Shown: positions 8,518 through 17,282, counted from the first letter of the stretch. The stretch is DNA of 64,000 nucleotides from an uncultured Eubacteriales bacterium (GCA_900551325.1 URVM01000001.1:1-64000); one strand, 5' to 3'. The notes: generated by a model not told the origin, from the sequence alone. Translations and numbers: made by a program.

Positions 8518-8634
8518 TTATTTAAGCTGACTTGTCTCTATTCCTACACCATGCCCCTTCACTTGATCCTCATTACAGCCTACAAATAAAACTATAAATA
8601 AAAGTAGGCAAATCATAATTAAGTTCTTCTTCAT
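8518..8634 (-). CDS. 38-residue lipoprotein-like peptide
   Basis: The short frame begins MKKNLIMICLLLFIVLFVGC, a textbook lipoprotein signal ending in the lipobox FVGC at residues 17-20, and continues with only 18 mature residues (NEDQVKGHGVGIETSQLK). GAGGG lies seven bases before the ATG and a terminator follows, so it looks like a complete one-gene unit. It resembles the tiny lipoproteins scattered in Firmicutes genomes, some of which release peptide pheromones from their signal or tail. No function is claimed. The remaining bases of 8217-8823 show nothing else. Confidence 0.65.
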   Translation of the reverse strand: MKKNLIMICLLLFIVLFVGCNEDQVKGHGVGIETSQLK

Positions 8635-8823
8635 AATCTTCCCTCATGAAATACTTATATTTTAGATCTTTATCTCTACATCTATACCAAAAATCTAAGT
8701 ATTACAATAACTACTTACTTAACTGAATACACCCTTTCTTTCATAATTACTTACTATTTAAATGCGTATTACACTTAAAATCTATCACTAACAAGTAAAT
8801 AAGCCGAAGTTACAAGTAGAATA

Positions 8824-9075
8824 GAATTACTGTCTCTAGAAAACCAAAAGAGGTGGAGGGATGGATGTGGCTCCTCCGAAAGCGGCTTATGGAGGTGGCT
8901 TAGAGTCTGTTAATGAGTGGGTAAGTAAGGCTCTTAGCCAGGTGTTTGCAGCGTAGCAAGTTTCTGGCGTTCTTACGAACTCCGAGTTTACAGACTCTTA
9001 GCTACCGGAAGTGGAAGCTTGAGGAGGAGTTACAGCCATCCTGACACCTAAGCAGATTAGTAAAGACAGTAATTC
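8824..9075. repeat. Structured non-coding repeat element, copy 2 with terminal inverted repeats
   Basis: This is the second full copy of the element at 61-307, inverted relative to it. It begins with GAATTACTGTCT (8824-8835) and ends with its exact reverse complement AGACAGTAATTC (9064-9075). Stems: 8902-8910 with 8990-8998; 8925-8929 with 8972-8976; 8937-8941 with 8964-8968; CTCCTCC near 8871 with GGAGGAG near 9022. Against copy 1, stem A shows one compensatory pair (AGAGTCTGT/ACAGACTCT here, AGAGGCTGT/ACAGCCTCT there) and stem B shows three (GTAAG/CTTAC here, CCTGT/ACAGG there when read in the same sense). The loop inside the GCCAG/CTGGC stem is shorter here by about 20 bases. No coding potential. 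Confidence 0.82.
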
Positions 9076-9085
9076 GGCCCCTCTT

Positions 9086-9739
9086 TTATTCTCCCACCTC
9101 AGATATCTCTAATCTTTCTTCCTCAGTATTATCCTCACCTATATTTAACCTTCTAAACTCCACTAACTGACGTGTAATCCAATTATCTTTTTCCTTTTTT
9201 AATGACCATCCTATATAAATAGAAATTATTATCCCTATAGCCACACAAATAATCATATCCCCCATTGTATCTGTTAAGCTTCCTAGTTGTGAAAAGGTTC
9301 CGAAGAAAGTATCTCCTGTAAATTCAAAGATTTCCCAAAACACTGCACTGGAGGAAACGACAAAAAAGATAAACCAGCTTATAAAGCCATATTGTTTTCT
9401 TTCAAACAACATAAATTCTGGATCTAAGTATTTTATAAGAATTACACCTACTAATGCTACAAGGAGTGCAGATAAACCGTGTAAAAATATATCCCACCAA
9501 CTTATAAAGTCATAAGCTCTTAAATAAGTTCCACACCATTGGGAGAGTATAATAAACACTATATAAAAGTTTTTCATAAACTTAGTTAGTTTAACACTGC
9601 ACCACTTTTCTAGTACGTCCGGTACTAAACTAGCTAAAAGAGCAGAAAATACAATAAGCATTTTTAATCCTGCTCCTGTTAAACCTAAATAAATTATATT
9701 TAGTATAAATAGTATTCTTACACTATGAATAAACCACAT
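9086..9739 (-). CDS. YjdF/DUF2238-like polytopic membrane protein
   Basis: The 217-residue protein has about six membrane segments. The conserved part WWDIFLHGLSALLVALVG, then FFVVSSSAVFWEIFEFTGD and LTDTMGDMIICVAIG, resembles the YjdF/DUF2238 family, whose charged residues within helices suggest a transport or binding role that is not established. The C-terminal 45 residues are hydrophilic. AGGGA precedes the ATG. It lies immediately beside the structured repeat, whose right end is only 10 bases beyond the stop. Confidence 0.72.
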   Translation of the reverse strand: MWFIHSVRILFILNIIYLGLTGAGLKMLIVFSALLASLVPDVLEKWCSVKLTKFMKNFYIVFIILSQWCGTYLRAYDFISWWDIFLHGLSALLVALVGVILIKYLDPEFMLFERKQYGFISWFIFFVVSSSAVFWEIFEFTGDTFFGTFSQLGSLTDTMGDMIICVAIGIIISIYIGWSLKKEKDNWITRQLVEFRRLNIGEDNTEEERLEISEVGE

Positions 9740-9996
9740 GTTAAGTCCCTACTCTTTCTATTATTTTTTCATATTATCACTATCATTATTTTTACCATAT
9801 TACTATTTCATTTGTCCAATGTATTTCTAACTAATTGTATTTTATGTATCTAGTTTATTTCTAGCATACTTCTATTCTATCAACCCTATTTCATTTTTTG
9901 CATAGTTTACTTTTATCTTTTACATACTTTTTATTGTATGGTTTTTACCCGTATGAATATGTATATTAAAAAATTTATATTTCTATCAAAAATATA

Positions 9997-10025
9997 TTGA
10001 CAAAGTCCCCTACCCTATCTATAAT
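9997..10025 (+). promoter_or_regulatory. Consensus sigma-A promoter for the cation ATPase
   Basis: TTGACA (9997-10002), a 17-base spacer and TATAAT (10020-10025) match both consensus boxes perfectly. Transcription would start near 10032, about 55 bases before the riboswitch. Confidence 0.88.
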
Positions 10026-10085
10026 CATATTTATTAAATATTACAAACTATTTATTAATTTAAACAGAAAATTGAATACGAACTT

Positions 10086-10176
10086 TATTAAAAGGGAGTA
10101 GTTAAAATATATCATCAACAACCTCGATTGTGTTCAATCTGGTGATATATACCATCTGATGGTTACAAGACTTTTA
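10086..10176 (+). promoter_or_regulatory. Manganese-sensing yybP-ykoY riboswitch
   Basis: The leader carries the family signature AAAGGGAGTAG at 10091-10101 and closes with ACAAGACTTTTAA, so that TTAAAAG at the 5' side pairs with CTTTTAA as the basal stem. Between them are the stem ATATATCA/TGATATAT and the hairpin ACCATCTGATGGT. This matches the Mn2+-binding yybP-ykoY class, which commonly precedes P-type ATPases and MntP-type exporters. The 3' strand of the basal stem is also the 5' arm of the following terminator, so Mn2+ binding would free transcription. Confidence 0.85.
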
Positions 10177-10227
10177 ATATAATTTTCAGGCCATACTAAC
10201 TGAAGATTATATTAAAGGTCTTTTTTT
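10169..10227 (+). terminator. Riboswitch-controlled terminator
   Basis: A 21-bp, nearly perfect stem (10169-10189 with 10200-10220) is followed by seven T. Its 5' arm includes the CTTTTAA used by the aptamer basal stem, so the two structures exclude each other. An ON switch by ligand is the inferred logic. Confidence 0.85.
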
Positions 10228-10278
10228 AATATTGCACCTTTTTAATGATACATTTTTATTCGAAATAGGAGGAAACTT

Positions 10279-12891
10279 ATGAGCAAGTATTTCAATCAAC
10301 CTACTTCTAAAGTTCTTAATGAATTCAATGTAACTTTAGAAGGACTTTCTACTAGCCAAGCAGAAAAACAACTTGAAACTTATGGCCCAAATGCCCTTTC
10401 AGAAGGCAAGAAAAAAAGTGGTATCGTTGTATTTCTAGAGCAATTCAAAGATCTACTCGTTATTATCTTAATTGCTGCAGCTATTATTTCCATGCTTTCA
10501 GGTAATGTGGAAAGTACAATCGTTATTTTTGCAGTTATTATTTTAAATGCTATTTTAGGAACTGTTCAGCACTTTAAAGCTGAAAAATCTCTTAGTAGCT
10601 TAAAGGCGCTTTCTGCACCTTCTGCAAAAGTTATCCGTAACGGAAACAAAATAGAACTTCAATCTTCTCAGATTGTTCCTGGTGATATTCTTGTTTTAGA
10701 AGCCGGTGACTTAATTGTAGCAGATGGACGTATACTTGAAAGTTATTCACTTCAAGTAAACGAAAGTTCTCTTACTGGAGAATCTGAAAGTGTTTCTAAA
10801 ATCTCTGACCCAGTTGAAAAAGAAGAATTAGCACTTGGGGATCAAATCAATATGGTCTTTTCTGGTTCCCTTGTTACTTATGGTCGTGGTCTTGTCTTAG
10901 TTACTTCAACAGGTATGCAAACTGAAATTGGTAAAATCGCAACCTTAATGAACGAGACACAACAAAAGAAAACACCACTTCAAGCTAACTTAGATGACTT
11001 TAGCAAAAAACTAGCTTTCATTATATTAGTTATTTGTGCTGGAGTTTTCGCACTTAGTCTCTATCGTAAAGTTCCAGTACTGGATTCTTTAATGTTTGCC
11101 GTTGCTTTAGCTGTTGCTGCTATTCCAGAAGCACTTAGCTCTATTGTAACCATCGTACTTGCACTTGGTACACAAAAAATGGCTAAACAAAATGCTATTA
11201 TGAAGGAACTTAAGGCTGTAGAAAGTTTAGGTAGTATTTCTATTATTTGTTCTGACAAAACAGGTACTTTAACACAAAACAAGATGACAACTCAAAAGGT
11301 ATACTTAGACCATACTTTAGTAGATGGTGAAAGTCTAGATTACTCTAAAGGCCTTGGTCGTATCCTTCTTCAAAATGCTATTCTTACAAATGACTCTACT
11401 CACCAAGAAGGTCAAGAAATTGGTGACCCTACTGAAGTAGCACTTGTAAATCTAGGTCAACGTTTAGGACTTAGCGAAATTTCTCTTAGAAATGAATATC
11501 CAAGACTTAGTGAATTACCTTTCGACTCAGATAGAAAGCTTATGACTACTCTTCACTATATTGATAAAGATTATGTGATGCTTACTAAAGGTGCTGTAGA
11601 CGTATTAATGGGTCGTACAACACATATTGCTACATCTTCTGGTATTCGCCCTATTACAGAAGAAGATATTGAAAAGATTACAGCAGCTAACCAATCTCTT
11701 TCTGAAAATGGTCTACGTGTACTTGCATTTAGCTTTAAAACTTTAGCTACTCAAAAAGACCTTACTTTAGAAGATGAGAAAAACTATGTATTCCTTGGTC
11801 TTATCTCTATGATTGACCCTCCTCGTGAAGAGTCAAAAGCTGCTGTAGCAGATGCACGTCTTGCTGGTATTAAGCCTATTATGATTACAGGTGACCATAA
11901 AGTTACAGCTTCTGCTATTGCTAAAGAAATTGGTATACTTGGCCCTGATGATATGGCTATTGAAGGTCCTACTCTTGATAAGATGAGTGACGAAGAATTA
12001 GATCAAAAACTTGAACATATTGCTGTATATGCTCGTGTTTCTCCAGAAAATAAAATTCGTATCGTAGATGCATGGCAAAGAAAAGGAAAAATCGTTGCCA
12101 TGACAGGTGATGGTGTAAACGATGCACCTGCTCTTAAAAAAGCTGATATTGGTATTGCTATGGGTATTACAGGTACTGAAGTATCTAAAGATGCTGCTTC
12201 TATGATTTTAACAGATGATAACTTTGCAACTATTGTTAAAGCCATTACAAATGGACGTAATGTATATACTAACATTAAAAATGCTATTAAGTTCTTACTT
12301 TCTGGTAACACTTCTGGTATTTTAGCTGTTTTATATACTTCTTTAATGGCACTTCCAATGCCTTTTGCTCCAGTACACTTACTCTTTATTAACTTAGTAA
12401 CTGATAGTTTACCAGCTATTGCAATTGGTATGGAAGCTGCAAGTGATGATTTACTTAATCAAAAGCCTCGTGATCCAAAAGCTTCTATTCTTTCACGTGA
12501 TTTCTTAATGCGTATTTTAGTAGAAGGTAGTATTATTGGTATCTTTACAATGATCGCTTATTATTTAGGTCTTAGTGTAACACCTGCTCATGCTAGTACA
12601 ATGGCATTTGCTACTTTATGTCTTGGTCGTTTATTCCATGGTTTTAACTGTCGTGGTAAACATTCAATTTTAAAACTCGGCCTACTCTCAAATAAATATA
12701 GTGTAGGTGCTTTCATTTTAGGTTTCTTATTCCTAAATGCTGTACTTTTTGTACCTGGAATCAATGACCTATTTGTTATTGCACCACTTACTATGAACCA
12801 AGTATGGACAATTTATGGTTTAGCATTTATGCCAACACTTATTATCCAAGTGTATAAATTTATCCGTGAACGTGTTATGAAAGTAAGCTAA
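10279..12891 (+). CDS. P-type cation-transporting ATPase (Ca2+/Mn2+ type, P2A)
   Basis: This 870-residue P-type ATPase has TGES near residues 166-169, the M4 motif AAIPEALSS near 282, the phosphorylation loop SDKTGTLTQNKM with D326, the hinge MTGDGVNDAPALKKADIG from about 608, and the M6 motif NLVTDSLPA with N705 and D709. Ten membrane segments are expected. This is the PacL/YloB/SERCA-like subgroup that exports Ca2+ and often Mn2+. The Mn2+ riboswitch directly upstream strongly suggests Mn2+ export from the cytoplasm as the main job, as for L. lactis YoaB. AGGAGG lies 7 bases before the ATG; transcription ends at the hairpin 12897-12937. Confidence 0.95.
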   Translation: MSKYFNQPTSKVLNEFNVTLEGLSTSQAEKQLETYGPNALSEGKKKSGIVVFLEQFKDLLVIILIAAAIISMLSGNVESTIVIFAVIILNAILGTVQHFKAEKSLSSLKALSAPSAKVIRNGNKIELQSSQIVPGDILVLEAGDLIVADGRILESYSLQVNESSLTGESESVSKISDPVEKEELALGDQINMVFSGSLVTYGRGLVLVTSTGMQTEIGKIATLMNETQQKKTPLQANLDDFSKKLAFIILVICAGVFALSLYRKVPVLDSLMFAVALAVAAIPEALSSIVTIVLALGTQKMAKQNAIMKELKAVESLGSISIICSDKTGTLTQNKMTTQKVYLDHTLVDGESLDYSKGLGRILLQNAILTNDSTHQEGQEIGDPTEVALVNLGQRLGLSEISLRNEYPRLSELPFDSDRKLMTTLHYIDKDYVMLTKGAVDVLMGRTTHIATSSGIRPITEEDIEKITAANQSLSENGLRVLAFSFKTLATQKDLTLEDEKNYVFLGLISMIDPPREESKAAVADARLAGIKPIMITGDHKVTASAIAKEIGILGPDDMAIEGPTLDKMSDEELDQKLEHIAVYARVSPENKIRIVDAWQRKGKIVAMTGDGVNDAPALKKADIGIAMGITGTEVSKDAASMILTDDNFATIVKAITNGRNVYTNIKNAIKFLLSGNTSGILAVLYTSLMALPMPFAPVHLLFINLVTDSLPAIAIGMEAASDDLLNQKPRDPKASILSRDFLMRILVEGSIIGIFTMIAYYLGLSVTPAHASTMAFATLCLGRLFHGFNCRGKHSILKLGLLSNKYSVGAFILGFLFLNAVLFVPGINDLFVIAPLTMNQVWTIYGLAFMPTLIIQVYKFIRERVMKVS

Positions 12892-12896
12892 TTTTA

Positions 12897-12937
12897 AAAT
12901 CACTTTAAGAAGATACCTTATCTTCTTAAAGTGATTT
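12897..12937. terminator. Terminator after the cation ATPase
   Basis: AAAATCACTTTAAGAAGATA pairs with TATCTTCTTAAAGTGATTTT across a three-base loop, flanked by A and T tracts, so it can work in both directions. Confidence 0.9.
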
Positions 12938-13004
12938 TTACATAGGAACTTTATAAATTTCTACTATACTATTAGCTCCAACTCACTTTGAAAGGAGAGC
13001 CCTT

Positions 13005-14654
13005 ATGAAAAGAAAAATACAAGGTTTTTTATTGCTACTTGTTGTAGTGTTTACTTATATTTACGTTGAACTACCTGTATTTAATTTTAAATTTACACCA
13101 CCTTATATCTTAATTGGTGGTATAGCTCTTTTAATTGGTTTTATCCTCTTAGGTAAAACTACTTTTGTATCTGTTGAAGGGCAAAATGGACTTTTTAATA
13201 TACCTAAACTCTCTAAATTCTTCTTTGGTCTAGGTATTTTATCCATTGCTGTAACAGTAGTTGCACCTTTTATACTTTCTGCACCTATTCTTCACTCAAG
13301 TAAATATCGTAACCTTTTAGGTAATGTAGTAGAAAGTGAATTCACTTCTGATATTAGTCCTGTAAGTGTAGCTGATATTCGCCTTGTAGATCAAGAAACA
13401 GCTATTCGTCTCGGAGATAAGAAAATAGGTGAAGTACCTGCTCTTGGTAGTATTTCTAAACTTGGAGAATTTCATATTCAAAATGTAGATGGTTCTCTTT
13501 ACTGGGTAGCACCTCTTGTACATCGTGATCTTATTAAATGGGCTACTAACCTAGGTGGTACAACAGGTTATATGATGGTATCTGCTAACAACCCTCAAGA
13601 TGTACGTTTTGTTCAAGAACTAAATGGTGAACCAGTTAAAATAGTTTATCAACCTGATGCTTACTTACACCAAGACCTAGCAAGACATGTGTATTTAAAT
13701 GGGCATATGAATATAGGCCTTTCAGATTTTACCTTTGAAATTGATGACGAAGGTGTACCTTATTGGGTTGTAACTTTATATGATCATGCTATTGGGTTTA
13801 GTGGCAATGATGCGGTAGGTGTAGCTACTGTTAATGCATCTACTGGTGAAGTAGCTTCTTATAGCATCCAAGATGCGCCTTTATGGATTGACCGTATCCA
13901 ACCTGAAGGATTTATTAATAACCAAATCCGTGACTGGGGCCTTTATGTAGATGGTTTCCTAAATGCTATGATTACAGAAGCTAATGTACTTGTACCAACT
14001 CCAGGTATGTCACTTGTATACGGTGATGATGGCAAAAGCTATTGGTATACAGGTATTACTTCTGCTGGTGGTGACGAATCAACTATTGGCTTTATGCTAG
14101 TAGATACACGTACAAAAGAAACCAAGCTTTATAAACAACCTGGTGCTACAGAGCTTGCTGCTATGCGTTCAGCAGAAGGTAAGGTTCAGGAAAAAGGTTA
14201 TATGGCAACCTTCCCTGTTATGTACAATATTTTAGGTCAGCCTACCTATGTAATGTCTTTAAAAGACAAAGGTGGACTTATTAAAATGGTATCTTTTGTT
14301 TCCGTTGAAGATTATAGTTTAGTAGGACTTGGCGAAAACAAAGAAGAAGCACTTCGTAGCTATCAAGAAGCACTAAAATCTAAAGGTAATCAAATTGATA
14401 TTGGTAACCAAGCTTCTCACCTTGAAGCAGCTGGTATCATTACCCGCTTTAGCTCTGATGTACAAAATGGTAATACCTATTACTACTTCACCCTTGATAC
14501 TATGCCAAATAATGTATTTATAGCAAACTCTAGTGTATCTAAAGAACTACCTCTTACAACTGTTGGGGACTCTATTACCCTTCTTTATGATGACTATGGT
14601 CAAGGCAATATAGACTTAGTAGAATTTGATAATTTAAACTTAAATCTTCAGTAA
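13005..14654 (+). CDS. Large membrane-anchored protein, unknown function
   Basis: The 549-residue protein begins with three membrane segments (about residues 5-24, 33-52 and 70-92). A soluble part of some 450 residues follows, presumably outside the cell, rich in beta strands. It contains PepSY-like stretches such as VGVATVNASTGEVASYSIQ and STIGFMLVDTRTKETKLYK, where a strand pair precedes a turn. I do not recognise a named family. GGAGAG lies before the ATG. It sits alone between two terminators, so it is its own transcription unit downstream of the Mn2+-controlled ATPase; no direct link is shown. Confidence 0.7.
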   Translation: MKRKIQGFLLLLVVVFTYIYVELPVFNFKFTPPYILIGGIALLIGFILLGKTTFVSVEGQNGLFNIPKLSKFFFGLGILSIAVTVVAPFILSAPILHSSKYRNLLGNVVESEFTSDISPVSVADIRLVDQETAIRLGDKKIGEVPALGSISKLGEFHIQNVDGSLYWVAPLVHRDLIKWATNLGGTTGYMMVSANNPQDVRFVQELNGEPVKIVYQPDAYLHQDLARHVYLNGHMNIGLSDFTFEIDDEGVPYWVVTLYDHAIGFSGNDAVGVATVNASTGEVASYSIQDAPLWIDRIQPEGFINNQIRDWGLYVDGFLNAMITEANVLVPTPGMSLVYGDDGKSYWYTGITSAGGDESTIGFMLVDTRTKETKLYKQPGATELAAMRSAEGKVQEKGYMATFPVMYNILGQPTYVMSLKDKGGLIKMVSFVSVEDYSLVGLGENKEEALRSYQEALKSKGNQIDIGNQASHLEAAGIITRFSSDVQNGNTYYYFTLDTMPNNVFIANSSVSKELPLTTVGDSITLLYDDYGQGNIDLVEFDNLNLNLQ

Positions 14655-14665
14655 TTTGTTTAATT

Positions 14666-14712
14666 AAAAAGGAGAAAGCCAATCACATAGGTGATAAACT
14701 TTCTCCTTTTCT
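14666..14712. terminator. Bidirectional terminator between convergent genes
   Basis: AAAAGGAGAAAG pairs with CTTTCTCCTTTT, with an inner ATCAC/GTGAT hairpin. It separates the 549-residue membrane protein gene from the phosphoesterase gene on the other strand. Confidence 0.88.
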
Positions 14713-14720
14713 TATTTATA

Positions 14721-15191
14721 CTATTTCTTTTCTTTTGTAATCTTCTTTTCTTTTGATAGGGTAATAAGTTCTATATTAACCTGCTCCTTAATGTGCAAGA
14801 TTACTATCGTTAGTGGTAATCCAAAGCGACTCTTCCCACAGCTACCTGGATTAATCCAAGTGGTTTTATTTTTATAGTGTATATTGAATTGATGAGAATG
14901 TCCACTAATAACAAAATCATAACCTTTTGGTAATGTCTTTAGACTGTTTAAATCATGAATCATATAAAACTTATAATCTTCTAAGCTTACTTCTAATGTT
15001 TCTTGGAGATTCATTTCTTCACTATCATTATTGCCTTTTACTACATAAGTAGGTGCAAGACTCTTAAGTTTATTAAGAATCTCACTTCCTCCTATATCTC
15101 CTGCATGGAAAATAGCAGTACAAGAAGCTAATCGTTCTAGCACTTCTTCTTTTAGTATACCATGTGTATCTGATATAATCCCTATTTGCAT
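14721..15191 (-). CDS. YfcE/MJ0936-type metallophosphoesterase
   Basis: The 156-residue protein has the calcineurin-like metal ligands in order: IISDTHG at the N-terminus, HAGDIGG, VKGNND, ISGHSHQ and WINPGSCG. Such enzymes are small phosphodiesterases needing Mn2+ or Ni2+. I chose the ATG at 15191, one base past the stop of the preceding gene, over a GTG at 15206 that would overlap it. The tight junction with the sulfoxide reductase gene means one transcript. The C-terminal lysine-rich tail (KEKKITKEKK) is unusual but short. Confidence 0.88.
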   Translation of the reverse strand: MQIGIISDTHGILKEEVLERLASCTAIFHAGDIGGSEILNKLKSLAPTYVVKGNNDSEEMNLQETLEVSLEDYKFYMIHDLNSLKTLPKGYDFVISGHSHQFNIHYKNKTTWINPGSCGKSRFGLPLTIVILHIKEQVNIELITLSKEKKITKEKK

Positions 15192-15192
15192 T

Positions 15193-15684
15193 TTATTCCC
15201 ACTCACTAATTCTTTCTATTAAAGCAACTACTTGCTCTAAATAGAAGGCATCTTCTTGGTCAAAGCGACTAAGTATAGGACTATCTATATCTAATACACC
15301 TATAACTTCATCTCCCTTATGAAGTGGAATAACAATTTCTGATCTTGAAGCACTATCACAAGCAATATGTCCTTTAAATGCATGAACATCTTCTACTACT
15401 TGTGTTGTATTTTCGGCTACTGCTGTCCCACATACACCACGTCCTACAGCAATATGCATACATGCTACTTTCCCTTGAAAAGGTCCTAAAAGAAGTTCCC
15501 CATTTTTCATTAAATAAAAACCTACCCAGTTAATCTCTTCTAAGCACTCATTAAGCAGTGCTGAAGTATTAGCCATAATAGAAATAGGCTCTCTTTCCCC
15601 ATCTAAAAGTGCTTCTAGCTGTTTAAGCATTAATTCATAAAATGCTTTCTTATTGTCACTTGTTGTTTTTTCTACTGTAAACAT
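15193..15684 (-). CDS. Free methionine-(R)-sulfoxide reductase (GAF type)
   Basis: The 163-residue GAF-domain enzyme reduces free methionine-(R)-sulfoxide. The diagnostic NWVGFYLM, LGPFQGKVACMHI, GRGVCGTA and VEDVHAFKGHIACDSASRSE are all present, with the three catalytic cysteines C75, C85 and C109. Electrons would come from thioredoxin. AAGGAG lies before the ATG. It is cotranscribed with the downstream phosphoesterase gene. Confidence 0.92.
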   Translation of the reverse strand: MFTVEKTTSDNKKAFYELMLKQLEALLDGEREPISIMANTSALLNECLEEINWVGFYLMKNGELLLGPFQGKVACMHIAVGRGVCGTAVAENTTQVVEDVHAFKGHIACDSASRSEIVIPLHKGDEVIGVLDIDSPILSRFDQEDAFYLEQVVALIERISEWE

Positions 15685-15722
15685 ATGTTTCTCCTTTGTA
15701 TAATGAATTTAAGTCTATTATC

Positions 15723-16049
15723 TCATACTTCGACTATTTCTTCATCCCATTTTGTCACACATGCTTTTACATTATGAGAAAACGCTTCTAATAAAGTATC
15801 TTTGTTTTGAAGGTAGTATCTTTGCATACGCTTAGATACACTTGGAGGATATTCATATTTAATTTGTCTAATCCCCTTTTCAAGTCCTGCCATTGCTAAA
15901 TGGCGTACGGCCTCTTCACTTATTTTTCCTAAAAATGTTTCTACTTCTTCCCCTGTTGTTTCTTTAACCATTTGTCTTATGTGATTCTTGTCTGAAATTT
16001 GTTCTCTAGCTTGATACAGTATTGTATAAGCATCCATATGTGTTGTCAT
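15723..16049 (-). CDS. Small soluble protein, unknown function
   Basis: The 108-residue, mostly helical protein has no membrane segment and no cysteine pair or catalytic motif; the most distinctive stretch is GLEKGIRQIKYEYPPSVSKRMQRYYLQ. AAGGAAG precedes the ATG by about 6 bases. It is separated from the sulfoxide reductase gene by 38 bases on the same strand, so cotranscription is likely. The 400 bases upstream to 16453 are AT-rich and show no convincing gene. Confidence 0.65.
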   Translation of the reverse strand: MTTHMDAYTILYQAREQISDKNHIRQMVKETTGEEVETFLGKISEEAVRHLAMAGLEKGIRQIKYEYPPSVSKRMQRYYLQNKDTLLEAFSHNVKACVTKWDEEIVEV

Positions 16050-16453
16050 TTTAAATCTTCCTTTCCCCTATAAAACGTAGCCCTTGGTCTACTCATTAGT
16101 CTTACCTATTGTATTATTTTTTCCAATATTTGTAAATACTATTTTAAGCAATATGCAATATTTTTTCATTTCACAACTAGGCATAAAGCCAGTTTAGTTT
16201 TATGTTTATTTAGAATCCATTTAGCTAATATGTTCATTAAATTGTTTTTATTTTGTATAATTTATGAAATTTATACTTTTATTGTCCACTCTTATTCCTT
16301 CATCTTTTTACCATTTTGTTACAGTTGTATAAACTTCTTTTATATATTTTTCTTAGATTCTTATTTTCAATTTTTCTCTCAAATAATCAATAGTTTTTTA
16401 GCATTTGGTTACACTAGCCTTTATAGACAAATTTTTTATACGGAGGCTTATTT

Positions 16454-17218
16454 ATGAGAAAACGAATACTTCCTTTAATTATTTTACTCCTTATTCTTTC
16501 TAGCTGTTACTGTCTTTTAGCCAGCAATATAGATAATACTAAAATTGACTGGTGGCTTGTACGTAGTAAAGATCATAGTACACCAGGTGTTAATGATAAA
16601 CTTAATTTTAAGCTAGAAGATTATGATGCCTATTATGTAGGCGACACATCTTCTAAAGTTTTATACTTAACCTTTGATGAAGGCTATGAAAAAGGTTATA
16701 CACCACAAATCCTAGACACCTTAAAGGCTAAAAATGTAAAAGCTATTTTCTTTGTTACTTCTCCTTATGTAACTAAAAATCCTGATCTTATTAAGCGTAT
16801 GGTAGATGAAGGACATATTGTAGCCAACCACTCTAATCATCATCCATCTATGCCAACTTATACAAATGATCCTAATAAATTTGCAAATGAACTAAATGAT
16901 GTAGCTAGTAAATATGAAGCCATTACTGGCCAACCTATGGTCAAACTTTTTAGACCACCTATGGGACACTACTCCGAAAAGAGTCTTGCTATGACAAAAG
17001 AACTTGGTTATAAAACTATATTTTGGAGTCTTGCTTATAGTGATTATAATGTAGATAAACAACCTTCTCCTGAATATGCTAAAAAAATTATTCTAGATAA
17101 CCTTCATAATGGTTCTATTATGCTTTTACATGCTGTTTCTAAAACCAATACACAAATTTTAGGTGAAGTTATTGATGCTGCCCATCAAATGGGTTATACC
17201 TTTGAACTTCTTCAATAG
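16454..17218 (+). CDS. PdaA-like polysaccharide deacetylase, lipoprotein or signal-anchored
   Basis: The 254-residue protein has a signal sequence with a lipobox-like ILSSC at residues 14-18 and a NodB deacetylase domain: YLTFDEGYEKGYTP with D75, NHSNHHPSMP with H126 and H130, LFRPPMGHYS, and SIMLLHAVS near the end. TFDEGYE and NHxxHHPSMP are the PdaA signature. PdaA removes the acetyl group from muramic acid so that the spore-cortex delta-lactam can form, hence a sporulation role. GGAGG lies 7 bases before the ATG. The substrate call rests on family resemblance. Confidence 0.87.
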   Translation: MRKRILPLIILLLILSSCYCLLASNIDNTKIDWWLVRSKDHSTPGVNDKLNFKLEDYDAYYVGDTSSKVLYLTFDEGYEKGYTPQILDTLKAKNVKAIFFVTSPYVTKNPDLIKRMVDEGHIVANHSNHHPSMPTYTNDPNKFANELNDVASKYEAITGQPMVKLFRPPMGHYSEKSLAMTKELGYKTIFWSLAYSDYNVDKQPSPEYAKKIILDNLHNGSIMLLHAVSKTNTQILGEVIDAAHQMGYTFELLQ

Positions 17219-17282
17219 TATAAAAGTTACTGTTGATAAATATACAAATAACTGTAAAGCTGAATATAGCCTTATTTATACC

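Noticed and set aside
16230..16457. 75-codon Phe/Tyr-rich frame before the pdaA-like gene
   Set aside because: The composition is that of translated AT-rich spacer, there is no ribosome site, and it runs over the pdaA ribosome site and start.
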